Origin: Propionispora hippei DSM 15287
Lineage (GTDB): Bacteria > Bacillota > Negativicutes > Propionisporales > Propionisporaceae
DNA: 64,000 bases
Direction of reading: 5' to 3'
Assembly (NCBI RefSeq): GCF_900141835.1
Contig: NZ_FQZD01000005.1
Coordinates: forward strand, 222,260-286,259
Shown here: one piece after another, positions 36,062 to 44,296 of the stretch
Layout: each line of letters starts with the position of its first letter
How positions within the stretch are numbered: the first letter of the stretch is position 1
Program-made: the position numbers and the translations under genes
Notes under the pieces: generated by a model
Database searches by the model: none
What the model was told of the DNA's origin: nothing
Seen by the model: the letters and a program-made list of their open reading frames with translations, nothing else

Positions 36062-36689
36062 AATGGTGCTGGGGGTCTTGGCATCAGGGCGTGGCAGTAA
36101 TTTGCAGGCCATCCTGGATGCGATAGACGCCGGACGGTTGTCGGCCAAAATCGGCGTTGTCATCAGTGATAATCCGGAGGCCAATGTGATCAAACGGTCT
36201 ATTGAATGGGATGTTCCGGTGGTTTGTATCGAAAGAAAGCAGTATGAGAGTAAGGAAGCGTGGGAAACGGCCATTGCCGATGAACTCAATGTTCATCAGG
36301 CAGAGTTGGTGGTGCTCGCCGGCTTCATGCGCATTTTAAGTCCCTATTTTGTCAACCGGCTCTCCGGCCGGGTAATGAATATTCATCCGTCGCTGCTGCC
36401 GGCCTTTCCCGGACGCAACGCGCAGGAACAGGCCGTTAATCACGGAGTGAAGGTTTCCGGCTGTACAGTACATTTTATTGATGAAGGAATGGATTCGGGG
36501 CCGATTATTTTACAGGAGGCCGTGCCGCTGGAAGAAGGGGATACGCCGGAAACGTTGGCCGAACGCATTCTGCATGTGGAGCATGTGCTGTACCCACGGG
36601 CTATTGGTCTGTATTGCGAGGGCCGGCTAAAAGTGGAAGGTCGCCGGGTTACCATTTTGGAAAAAGGTGAGGGTATTCATGAAAATTAA
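36054..36689 (+). CDS. purN: Phosphoribosylglycinamide formyltransferase
   Basis: PurN adds a formyl group from 10-formyltetrahydrofolate to GAR. LGVLASGRGSNLQAI, MNIHPSLLPAFPGRNAQEQA (catalytic Asn and His) and DEGMDSGPII (catalytic Asp) are present. GTG 36054, 7 bases after GGAGGA, is the likely start; TTG 36051 is an alternative. It overlaps purM and purH at both ends. 211 residues. Confidence 0.95.
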   Translation: MSKMVLGVLASGRGSNLQAILDAIDAGRLSAKIGVVISDNPEANVIKRSIEWDVPVVCIERKQYESKEAWETAIADELNVHQAELVVLAGFMRILSPYFVNRLSGRVMNIHPSLLPAFPGRNAQEQAVNHGVKVSGCTVHFIDEGMDSGPIILQEAVPLEEGDTPETLAERILHVEHVLYPRAIGLYCEGRLKVEGRRVTILEKGEGIHEN

Positions 36690-38220
36690 AAGAGCGCTTA
36701 TCAGCGTTTCTGATAAAGCAGGTATTGTAGAGTTTGCGCGTCAGCTCGCAAATTATGGAGTTGAGATTATTTCTACAGGGGGGACCATGAAGACCTTACG
36801 GGAAGCTGGTATTCCAGTGACCTATGTAAGTGATGTAACCGGTTTCCCTGAGATCATGGACGGCAGGGTAAAAACCTTGAACCCCTATATCCATGGCGGC
36901 ATCCTGGCCCTGCGGGATAATCCGGAGCATACAGCAGCCATGGAGCGGCACAATATTAAAGGGATTGACATGGTTGTGGTCAACCTTTATCCGTTCCGTC
37001 AGACTATAGCCAAGCCTGATGTGACGCTGGGAGATGCTATCGAAAACATTGATATTGGCGGACCGGCCATGATCCGGGCTGCGGCAAAAAATTTCCAGTA
37101 TGTAGCCGTTGTGGTGAATCCTGAGCGGTATACTGAAATTATCGACCAATTGGCAGCCAAGCAGGAAATCAGTGCTGAATTCCGCATGGCATTGGCTCAG
37201 GAGGCTTACCATCATACGGCGGAATACGATGCCTGCATTGCCCAGTATTTGGGCAAACAGTTGGATAACGGGCAATTTCCGGAAACCATGCATGCCGTGT
37301 ACGAGAAAGTACAGGAATTGCGTTACGGGGAAAATCCTCATCAGCAGGCTGCCTTTTACCGGGAAAAGTACGGTGATGGCTTTGGTATTGCCAATGCGAA
37401 ACAGCTCCATGGCAAGGAGCTTTCCTTCAATAACATTGTTGATGTGGAAGCGGCTTATGGAATTGTCGGAGAGTTTAAACAGCCGGCGGCTGCCATCATC
37501 AAGCATACCAATCCCTGTGGTACGGGGATTGGCAAGACTTTGGCCGAAGCCTATGGAAAGGCCTATGAGGCCGATCCGGTTTCCGCATATGGCGGCATTG
37601 TCGGTTTAAACCGTGAAGTGGACGCGATTACGGCGGAAGAGATCAGCAAGATTTTTATTGAAGCCGTTATTGCTCCTTCCTTTACTCCGGAAGCACTGAC
37701 CATTCTCACCAGGAAACAGAATATACGGCTGTTGACGGCCGACGCGGTTGACGCAGACGTAGCGGAATTTGACATTAAAAAGGTATCCGGTGGTATTTTG
37801 CTGCAGGACAGGGATACCAGGGATGCGGAAATTGAAGATATGAAAGTTGTGACCAAACGTCCGCCGACCCAGACTGAATGGGAGCAGTTAATGCTGGCCT
37901 GGCGTGTGGTGAAGCATGTGAAATCCAATGCTATTGTAGTGGCAGCGAACAATCAGACACTGGGGGTCGGCGCCGGACAGATGAATCGTGTCGGTGCGGC
38001 TGCAATTGCTCTGGCCCAGGCTGGTGAAAAGGCTAGGGGCGCCGTTTTGGCCTCCGACGCATTTTTCCCTTTCCGGGATACGGTGGATACCGCCGTGACC
38101 GCCGGTATTACCGCGATTATACAGCCCGGTGGATCGGTGAAGGACGCCGAATCCATTCAGGCCGCCGATGAACAGGGCATCGCTATGATCTTTACGGGTA
38201 TGCGGCACTTTAAACATTAA
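36679..38220 (+). CDS. purH: Bifunctional AICAR formyltransferase / IMP cyclohydrolase
   Basis: PurH carries out the last two steps to IMP. The N-terminal cyclohydrolase domain starts RALISVSDKAGIVEFARQL. The C-terminal transformylase domain contains ELRYGENPHQQAAFYRE, AIIKHTNPCGTGIG and SDAFFPFRDTVD, and the end is GMRHFKH. ATG 36679 is favoured over GTG 36667 because GGTGAGGG lies between them. 513 residues. Confidence 0.97.
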   Translation: MKIKRALISVSDKAGIVEFARQLANYGVEIISTGGTMKTLREAGIPVTYVSDVTGFPEIMDGRVKTLNPYIHGGILALRDNPEHTAAMERHNIKGIDMVVVNLYPFRQTIAKPDVTLGDAIENIDIGGPAMIRAAAKNFQYVAVVVNPERYTEIIDQLAAKQEISAEFRMALAQEAYHHTAEYDACIAQYLGKQLDNGQFPETMHAVYEKVQELRYGENPHQQAAFYREKYGDGFGIANAKQLHGKELSFNNIVDVEAAYGIVGEFKQPAAAIIKHTNPCGTGIGKTLAEAYGKAYEADPVSAYGGIVGLNREVDAITAEEISKIFIEAVIAPSFTPEALTILTRKQNIRLLTADAVDADVAEFDIKKVSGGILLQDRDTRDAEIEDMKVVTKRPPTQTEWEQLMLAWRVVKHVKSNAIVVAANNQTLGVGAGQMNRVGAAAIALAQAGEKARGAVLASDAFFPFRDTVDTAVTAGITAIIQPGGSVKDAESIQAADEQGIAMIFTGMRHFKH

Positions 38221-38221
38221 G

Positions 38222-38242
38222 CCGGCTGCTTGGCGCAGCCGG
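38222..38242 (+). other. Intercistronic hairpin between purH and purD
   Basis: CCGGCTGC-TTGGC-GCAGCCGG, an 8-bp perfect stem without a T-run, directly after the purH stop. It may protect or process the mRNA and is unlikely to terminate. Confidence 0.5.
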
Positions 38243-38280
38243 ACGGTCAGTACGATCTAGCGAGTTTGAGAGGTGACATT

Positions 38281-39549
38281 GTGCGAATTTTGGTTATTGG
38301 AAACGGCGGTCGTGAACATGCCTTGGTTTGGAAACTGGCGATGAGTCCGCGGGTTGAAAAAATTTATGCCATTCCGGGAAATCCGGGAATAGCCCAACTG
38401 GCAGAATGTGTGGATGTCGGGATTGGGGATAATGAAGCGTTGGCCAAATTTGCCGGGGAAAAGGGAATTTCTCTTACCGTTGTGGGTCCGGAAGCCCCTT
38501 TGGCCAATGGAATTGTCGATTATTTTACCGACCGTGGATTAAAGGTGTTTGGCCCCTCCCAGGCCGCTGCGGAATTGGAGGGCTCTAAGGCGTTTGCCAA
38601 AGAGCTAATGCAAAAATACGGGATTCCTACCGCCCGCTATGCCGTTTTTAGTGATCCCGATCAGGCAACTGCCTATATTCGGGAACATAAGGCTCCCATT
38701 GTTGTGAAAGCCGACGGGCTGGCTGCCGGCAAGGGTGTGATTGTAGCCATGACGGAGGAAGAAGCCCTGCGGGCGGTGGATTCCATTATGCGGGATCATG
38801 CCTTTGGCGCGGCAGGCAGTCAGGTGGTTATTGAGGAATTCCTGCAGGGTGAGGAAGCATCACTGCTGGCGTTTACCGACGGCACGACGGTTGTGCCGAT
38901 GCTGGCGGCTCAGGATCACAAACGGATTTTTGATGGCGATCAGGGCCCCAATACCGGCGGTATGGGTGCTTATGCTCCTGCTCCGGTGGTTACAGCAGCG
39001 CTGCAGGCGGATATAGTAAAAGATATCTTACAGCCTGCCGTGGATGCTATGCGCCAGGAAGGGCGGCTGTACTGCGGCTGTCTATATGCGGGGCTGATGA
39101 TTACCGAAACGGGGCCGAAGGTTATTGAGTTCAATGCCCGCTTCGGTGATCCCGAGACCCAGGTCGTTTTACCGCTTTTGTCCAGCGATCTGGTGGATAT
39201 TATGGAAGCCTGTGTGGAAGGAAGACTGGCTCAGTGCGACATTGACTGGCTGGATCAGGCGGCAGTCTGTGTGGTTATGGCCGCCGGTGGCTATCCGGGA
39301 GACTATGCTAAAGGAGAGCCTATCCGGGGACTGCGGGCCGCCGCTGAAGAGGGGGCTTATGTGTTTCATGCCGGCACAGCGTTGCTTGGTGGTACGGTGG
39401 TAACCGGCGGCGGCCGGGTTCTGGGGGTTACGGCAACTGCCGGAACCATTCCGGCGGCGGTACAGAAAGCTTATGCCGCAGTGAAACACATTGATTTTAA
39501 AGACGTCCAATATCGCAAGGACATTGCCTATCGGGCAATGATTCGCTAG
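38281..39549 (+). CDS. purD: Phosphoribosylamine-glycine ligase
   Basis: GAR synthetase, 422 residues, joining phosphoribosylamine and glycine with ATP. It starts RILVIGNGGREHALVWKLA, has the ATP-grasp segment VVKADGLAAGKGVIVA, DHKRIFDGDQGPNTGGMGAY, and VIEFNARFGDPETQVVLPLL. GTG 38281, with GAGAGGTGA upstream, gives the canonical N-terminus. Last gene of the operon. purB, purQ, purL and purS are not in the window. Confidence 0.97.
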   Translation: MRILVIGNGGREHALVWKLAMSPRVEKIYAIPGNPGIAQLAECVDVGIGDNEALAKFAGEKGISLTVVGPEAPLANGIVDYFTDRGLKVFGPSQAAAELEGSKAFAKELMQKYGIPTARYAVFSDPDQATAYIREHKAPIVVKADGLAAGKGVIVAMTEEEALRAVDSIMRDHAFGAAGSQVVIEEFLQGEEASLLAFTDGTTVVPMLAAQDHKRIFDGDQGPNTGGMGAYAPAPVVTAALQADIVKDILQPAVDAMRQEGRLYCGCLYAGLMITETGPKVIEFNARFGDPETQVVLPLLSSDLVDIMEACVEGRLAQCDIDWLDQAAVCVVMAAGGYPGDYAKGEPIRGLRAAAEEGAYVFHAGTALLGGTVVTGGGRVLGVTATAGTIPAAVQKAYAAVKHIDFKDVQYRKDIAYRAMIR

Positions 39550-39559
39550 GAAACACCAA

Positions 39560-39707
39560 TTTATTCACACCGCGCAGCCTGATCTTTTCCCCTGACTGCG
39601 TCAGCAAACCTTGAAATAGGAATCGCTATTCCTGCGTTTTTGCTTTCTTGCCCGCCGAAAAAATCTCTTACCAGGCTGGCAGGCTCATTAAGTCAGCGGT
39701 TCCCTGG
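39560..39707 (+). repeat. Dispersed repeat, family 3 (copy 3)
   Basis: Holds GCGTCAGCAAACC, a small palindrome GGAATCGCTATTCC, GAAAAAATCTC and the tail GGCAGGCTCATTAAGTCAGC, shared with copies at 8902-9047 (inverted) and 30090-30172. It lies between purD and its terminator. Confidence 0.5.
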
Positions 39708-39733
39708 TTTTGTCAGGTAGACGGTACAGTTTG

Positions 39734-39769
39734 GTAAGGCTCCGGTTTTCTTCCCGGAGTCTTACTTAT
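39734..39769 (+). terminator. Probable purD terminator
   Basis: GTAAGGCTCCGG pairs with CCGGAGTCTTAC (one G-T mismatch or wobble) around TTTTCTTC. The following TTAT is a weak T-run. Confidence 0.6.
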
Positions 39770-39875
39770 GCCTGGTGGTAAAAAGGAAAAAAGCAAAATT
39801 TGTAGAATGTATTTTACCAATGGAACAATCGGCCGCAGGGTCATACCTTACCTGACAGATAGCATGGAGGCTACT

Positions 39876-40502
39876 ATGAGTTATAATCGAGATGGGCTCG
39901 CCTTAGGTTCAGAGTCGCGAAGCAAGCGGCAGCAAATTCTGGAAGCCGCTTATATTGTTTTTTCACGCAACGGCTACCACCGGGCAACAGTAGATGAAAT
40001 TATTGCTTTGGCAGATACCGGCAAGGGTACGGTATACAATTATTTTGTAAATAAAGAGCAGCTTTTTTATACCCTGATCAAAGAACGGAGTATACCTTTT
40101 GAACGAGCTTTGGAGGAAATTGTTGTTTCCCAGGAGCCGCCAATAAAAAAAATCAAGGCAATGATCAAGGTGTTTCTTGAATTCTATATTGTTAATGCCG
40201 ATTTATGGCGGGTCATGATGCACGAAGTGCGCGGCTTTGGCCATGATGATGAGACTTCGAGTTTTACGCAGGAACAACGGGAAAAATATCACCAAGGTTT
40301 TCATGATACGATAGGTATGCTGGAGAAGGTACTGGCGGAAGGGGTCAGCAAGGGTGTATTTAGGGAATGTGATGTCGTTAAATGTGCTCATGGTCTATTT
40401 AGCGTAATTGTCATGTTAGCCTTTCAAAAAATAACCGGTGATGTGGAGGCTTGCGCCCAAATGATTGCCGATATGTTTTTATATGGGGTGGCTAAGCAGT
40501 GA
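39876..40502 (+). CDS. TetR/AcrR family transcriptional regulator
   Basis: A 208-residue regulator with the TetR DNA-binding domain at residues 15-62 (RQQILEAAYIVFSRNGYHRAT, then TGKGTVYNYFVNKEQLF) and a ligand-binding helical domain behind it. ATG 39876 has ATGGAGG upstream and places the helix-turn-helix normally; an upstream in-frame ATG at 39768 would add an unlikely 36 residues. AcrR-type repressors often control efflux pumps, and an RND adaptor/pump operon starts 2.5 kb downstream, so it is a candidate regulator of that pump (inference). Confidence 0.85.
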   Translation: MSYNRDGLALGSESRSKRQQILEAAYIVFSRNGYHRATVDEIIALADTGKGTVYNYFVNKEQLFYTLIKERSIPFERALEEIVVSQEPPIKKIKAMIKVFLEFYIVNADLWRVMMHEVRGFGHDDETSSFTQEQREKYHQGFHDTIGMLEKVLAEGVSKGVFRECDVVKCAHGLFSVIVMLAFQKITGDVEACAQMIADMFLYGVAKQ

Positions 40503-40566
40503 GGCAATCCAAGGGCGATTGGCTATGTCTACCGGAAGGGAAGCGCATTTATCAAGCTTATTAAAC

Positions 40567-40594
40567 AATCCAGCCTTGGCTGGATTTCCTTTTG
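40567..40594 (+). terminator. Terminator of the TetR-family gene
   Basis: AATCCAGCC pairs with GGCTGGATT around a minimal loop and is followed by TCCTTTT. Confidence 0.7.
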
Positions 40595-40708
40595 CCTAAT
40601 CAATGGTTCTCAAGGAAGGGCCGGTTATGTTGAATGCCGAGCGTTGTCGCTGCATACAATATGCTGGAATGACCGTCCTTATAATACTGTATATTTATAC
40701 CTCGCTTA

Positions 40709-40737
40709 TTGAGAACTATTGTAAAATATGCTACACT
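40709..40737 (+). promoter_or_regulatory. Promoter of the P-loop protein gene
   Basis: TTGAGA (40709-40714), a 17-base spacer and TACACT (40732-40737), about 80 bases before the start codon. The rest of the 40503-40816 gap has only the terminator at 40567. Confidence 0.5.
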
Positions 40738-40816
40738 GGAAAAATAGGGATGTATGCTTGACTCTACAATATGCAGGAATTTGATAAGGCTGAAGACCAA
40801 AAGGAGTGATGTATGG

Positions 40817-42592
40817 ATGAATGTTATTTCTAGTAAGATATTGGAGAAGAAAGTAATTATTAAAGTGAATGACTGGATTTGTGATACTGGTGAAGAAATG
40901 TTGTCCAGTGATTTATTTAGCCGGGTTTTAAAACTGGCTATCCGTGATCTGAAAAAGCGAAATTCTATTTTGCTGGATATTTTTGCTGATAAAAACAATA
41001 TTACCGATGAGGATGTTCAGGTTCTTATCGATACATTAGTTTACGCGACCAAAATGCAAATTGATCTGGTGACGCATGTGGTTAAGGGTTCGGAGCAGTT
41101 CGCCAAAAACCCGATGCTGCTCAATGACTTTATCCAGTACCTGTATAATTACTGGCGCAATTTTGACAGATTCGTTGTATGCACTTCTGAAAATGAGGAT
41201 ATTGATAAACGTCCTTACCGGACCTTTAATGCTACGGTTGAGAAGCTTACCAATTTGGTGCGTAAAGTATACCGGGATTTGCAGGACAATGTTGCCGGCA
41301 AGCATCCCAACATATTCCGTCAGGTTAAAGCCGGGGCACAATTGGCTGCGATTGGCAAGCGCAAAGCCATTCCCTATACCGGTGAGCTGTATAAAAAATT
41401 GGACAAGATTGCCGTTATCCGTCAAATTCTGTTGAATCCCCCGTTAGTACTCGATCCGCCGATGAATAAGCGGACCGGTAAATTTGAACGGGTGTATAAA
41501 AATCCTTTGGATCTTGTTACCATCGAACCTGACGAATGGCTTTGCTTTCCGGCTAAAGTCGGCCCCTTGCTGATTCATGTTTACTTCCATGAACAATTTT
41601 ATGATTTGGGCTTCTCCATGTGTAATCTCTTTGAATTGGCTAATGACGCTGACTTGGCTAAAAAGCCGGACGCTGTTTATTTGTGTGGTGTTCCCGGCAA
41701 TGCCATTGACGAATTGGCGCCGCTGCCGACCGTATTTTATGACGATGAAGAGAATGATATGTTTGTTGCGGCCATTCCCAACCGGGATCAGTTCGGTTAT
41801 TTCGGCTATTTAAAGAAAATGGTGTTAACGCTGCATAACATCCGCATGATGCGGGCTGGCAAGATGCCTTTTCATGGCGCTATGTTCAGGATTGTGTTAA
41901 AGGGTGATAAGCAGGCTAATATTCTGGTCATGGGAGATACCGGCGCCGGCAAATCGGAAACTCTGGAGGCCTTTCGGGTACTAGGTCAGGAATTTATTCA
42001 GGACATTGTGGTTGTGGCCGATGATATGGGGTCACTGGCTATTGATGAAGACGGGGATATTCTTGCCTATGGTACGGAAATCGGTGCTTACGTACGATTG
42101 GATGATCTGAATCCGGGTTATGCGTTCGGCCAGCTTGACCGGGCTATTATTATGAACCCGAGCCAAAAGAATGCCAGAACCATCCTGCCGGTTACTTCCT
42201 ATGAGAATGTCATTAAAGGGCATAAGATTGATTTTGTGCTATATTGCAATAACTTTGAGGAAATTGATGAGGACCATCCGGTCATTGAACGGTTTACGTC
42301 GGCGCCCGAGGCCATTAATGTGTTCCGTTCAGGTGCCGTTATGAGCAAAGGAACGACAACTTCGAGCGGATTGGTGCATACCTATTTCGCCAATGTATTT
42401 GGACCGCCGCAGTACCGGGAAACCCATGAGGCTATTGCCCAGAAATATTTTGATCAATTCTTTGCCAAGGATGTGTTTGTGGGGCAGATGCGTACCCGCT
42501 TAAGTATTAAAGGTTGGGAACAAAAGGGACCGGAAGAATCGGCGAAAGGCTTACTCGCCATGATTCAAAGCCTGCCGCCGCGAAAAAAATAA
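40817..42592 (+). CDS. HprK/PEPCK-superfamily P-loop protein, function unknown
   Basis: A 591-residue protein. The C-terminal half has a P-loop, MGDTGAGKSETLEA (residues 372-385), very like the HPr kinase motif G-x-SGIGKSE, followed by VVVADDMGSL (Asp402/403), like the HprK/PEPCK second motif. The N-terminal half (about 1-350) is helix-rich and unrelated to the HprK N-domain. It lacks the usual lengths of HprK (about 310) or PEPCK (about 530), and database annotation as PEP carboxykinase would be doubtful. ATG 40817 follows AAGGAG by 10 bases. It has its own promoter and terminator. The substrate is unknown; a kinase or carboxykinase-like activity is inference. Confidence 0.7.
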   Translation: MNVISSKILEKKVIIKVNDWICDTGEEMLSSDLFSRVLKLAIRDLKKRNSILLDIFADKNNITDEDVQVLIDTLVYATKMQIDLVTHVVKGSEQFAKNPMLLNDFIQYLYNYWRNFDRFVVCTSENEDIDKRPYRTFNATVEKLTNLVRKVYRDLQDNVAGKHPNIFRQVKAGAQLAAIGKRKAIPYTGELYKKLDKIAVIRQILLNPPLVLDPPMNKRTGKFERVYKNPLDLVTIEPDEWLCFPAKVGPLLIHVYFHEQFYDLGFSMCNLFELANDADLAKKPDAVYLCGVPGNAIDELAPLPTVFYDDEENDMFVAAIPNRDQFGYFGYLKKMVLTLHNIRMMRAGKMPFHGAMFRIVLKGDKQANILVMGDTGAGKSETLEAFRVLGQEFIQDIVVVADDMGSLAIDEDGDILAYGTEIGAYVRLDDLNPGYAFGQLDRAIIMNPSQKNARTILPVTSYENVIKGHKIDFVLYCNNFEEIDEDHPVIERFTSAPEAINVFRSGAVMSKGTTTSSGLVHTYFANVFGPPQYRETHEAIAQKYFDQFFAKDVFVGQMRTRLSIKGWEQKGPEESAKGLLAMIQSLPPRKK

Positions 42593-42633
42593 TTTATCCG
42601 TGATTCAGTGTTTCGGTTAGGTCTTTACCCCTT

Positions 42634-42672
42634 AGGCTTGAGTTTATTCCAATATAAACTCAAGCCTTTTTT
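42634..42672 (+). terminator. Terminator of the P-loop protein gene
   Basis: AGGCTTGAGTTTAT pairs perfectly with ATAAACTCAAGCCT around TCCAAT and is followed by six or seven T residues. Confidence 0.9.
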
Positions 42673-42849
42673 GAATAATGAAGGCAGTATTGGAGGACTG
42701 CGTGAATTGATGCTGCTATTGCGGTCTTATACAGAAAATGGGAGGCTGTCACAGTTTTGTCATAGCTGTGGAATATAATGAAGGCATTTGGTTCAATCAT
42801 TAGCTGTACTGCATTTTTGTCCTTTGCCGGCAGCTGGGCCGTAGAGAAG

Positions 42850-42989
42850 TGAATGGTCCGGCAACTCTGAAAGCACAATTTTTTTACGAATCTTTTTTAC
42901 AAGGTTTCGTTGGTGTCGACTTGCGCCTTGCCTTACGAAGATGTTTCCGTAAATTTAATTTGTACTTTCAAAGTTAACGGACCATCAGT
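42850..42989. repeat. MITE-like element, family 2 copy B
   Basis: About 140 bp with imperfect terminal inverted repeats: GAATGGTCCGGCAACTCTGA at the left and TGATGGTCCGTTAACTTTGA on the complement of the right end. Left-end AACTCTGAAA, the internal AAGGTTTCGTTGGTGTCGAC and right-end CTTTCAAAG correspond to the element at 5607-5757. It ends 35 bases before the efflux adaptor gene. The stretch 42673-42849 before it holds no gene that I would support. Confidence 0.6.
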
Positions 42990-43024
42990 GAATTTCAGGG
43001 ATATTGGAAAGAAGGGAAAGCAGC

Positions 43025-44296
43025 ATGCGACAGTTCATAAAAGGCGATAAACGGGGAAGATTTCTGCTGACTACCGGAGCGGTTATCATACTGTGTCTGG
43101 GATTGGTTCTTTATTTCCGGGTCATGCACAGTTCTTCCGCCGGACGAACCGGTAATGGTGTGGCACAGACAACCGTGGATGTAGTAACGGTAGGGAAGAC
43201 GGATTTGATAAAACGCATAGTTTTGACCGGTCAGACTGTGCCAAAGGCTCAGGTGGATATTGCCGCAAAGTATCAAGGGAAGCTGGTCGCGGTAAATGCT
43301 GAATTGGGACAGTCGGTTGCTCCTGGACAGGTGTTGATTGAACAGGATACCGGTGATGCCGAATTGGCTGTGGCCCAGAACCGGGCGGCTTATCAGCAGG
43401 CCCTGGCGGATGCGGTAAACAGCGGAGTGGCTTACCAGGCAAATTATAATAAGGCCAAGGCTGACTATGATCGGACCCTGGCCAGTTATCAGCGCTACAA
43501 AACTCTCTACGAGGCTGGCGGCATTGCCAAGGATACGCTGGAGAGCGCCGAACAGCAAATGCTGGACGCCAAGGCATCGTTGGATGCCTTGGTTAATCAG
43601 ATGAATGCCAATTCTGTACCGGCCACGGTGGAGTCGGCTCAGGCGGCAGCGTCAAAGGCTAAAAGCAGTGTAAGTGCTGCCGAGAAACAAAGAAACGATC
43701 TTCTCCTGCGGGCGCCATTTTCCGGCATTGTCGGTTATCGTCAGGCCGAGGTTGGAGCCATTGTTTCAGCCGGACAAAAACTGTTAACCATCGTTGATAA
43801 CAGCAAGATTTATGTTGATTGTCAAGTCTCCGAGCGGGATTTGCCGGCTTTTACTTTAGGGATGCCGGTTAACGTAAGTTTAGAAGCCTTAAGCAAGGAA
43901 GTGCCGGGCACTATTATTTATATCAGTCCGGCCAGCGACAGCACCAATCTGGTTTTTTCTCTGCGCATTGAGCTCAACAATCCGACAACGGATATTAGAG
44001 GCGGCATGTTTGCCAGGACGGTTGTAAACAGTATACTGCGGCCGCAGGCCCTGGTTTTACCCAAAGATGCCATTATCGAAAAGAACGGTAAAAGTCATGT
44101 ATTTATTATCGATGCGCAGAATAAGGCAGAAGAGCGGGAAGTGACGGTCGGTGCCAGTGGTGATGAAAATGTTGAAATCATAGCCGGTCTTAACGAAGGC
44201 GAGCGGGTGGCTGTCAGCAATCTTTCGCGCCTGCGGTCGGGTCTGCAAATTGAGGTCAATCCGGTCACATTGGCTAACCGAGGTGGCCAATCGTGA
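43025..44296 (+). CDS. RND efflux periplasmic adaptor (membrane fusion protein)
   Basis: A 423-residue HlyD/AcrA-type adaptor linking an inner-membrane RND pump to the outer membrane. It has an N-terminal membrane anchor (about 14-33), a biotinyl-lipoyl-like half (GQTVPKAQVDIAAKYQGKL), a long alpha-helical hairpin (about 110-220, Ala/Lys-rich coiled coil), the second lipoyl half LRAPFSGIVGYRQAEVG, and beta-barrel and membrane-proximal domains. ATG 43025 with GAAGGGAAAG upstream is preferred to TTG 43004. The stop overlaps the pump gene (GTGA). Confidence 0.9.
   Translation: MRQFIKGDKRGRFLLTTGAVIILCLGLVLYFRVMHSSSAGRTGNGVAQTTVDVVTVGKTDLIKRIVLTGQTVPKAQVDIAAKYQGKLVAVNAELGQSVAPGQVLIEQDTGDAELAVAQNRAAYQQALADAVNSGVAYQANYNKAKADYDRTLASYQRYKTLYEAGGIAKDTLESAEQQMLDAKASLDALVNQMNANSVPATVESAQAAASKAKSSVSAAEKQRNDLLLRAPFSGIVGYRQAEVGAIVSAGQKLLTIVDNSKIYVDCQVSERDLPAFTLGMPVNVSLEALSKEVPGTIIYISPASDSTNLVFSLRIELNNPTTDIRGGMFARTVVNSILRPQALVLPKDAIIEKNGKSHVFIIDAQNKAEEREVTVGASGDENVEIIAGLNEGERVAVSNLSRLRSGLQIEVNPVTLANRGGQS

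Noticed and set aside
42778..42852. A 24-codon frame with a hydrophobic, signal-like sequence before the RND operon.
   Set aside because: The ribosome site is poor, and its stop lies in the end of the inverted-repeat element; nothing supports translation.
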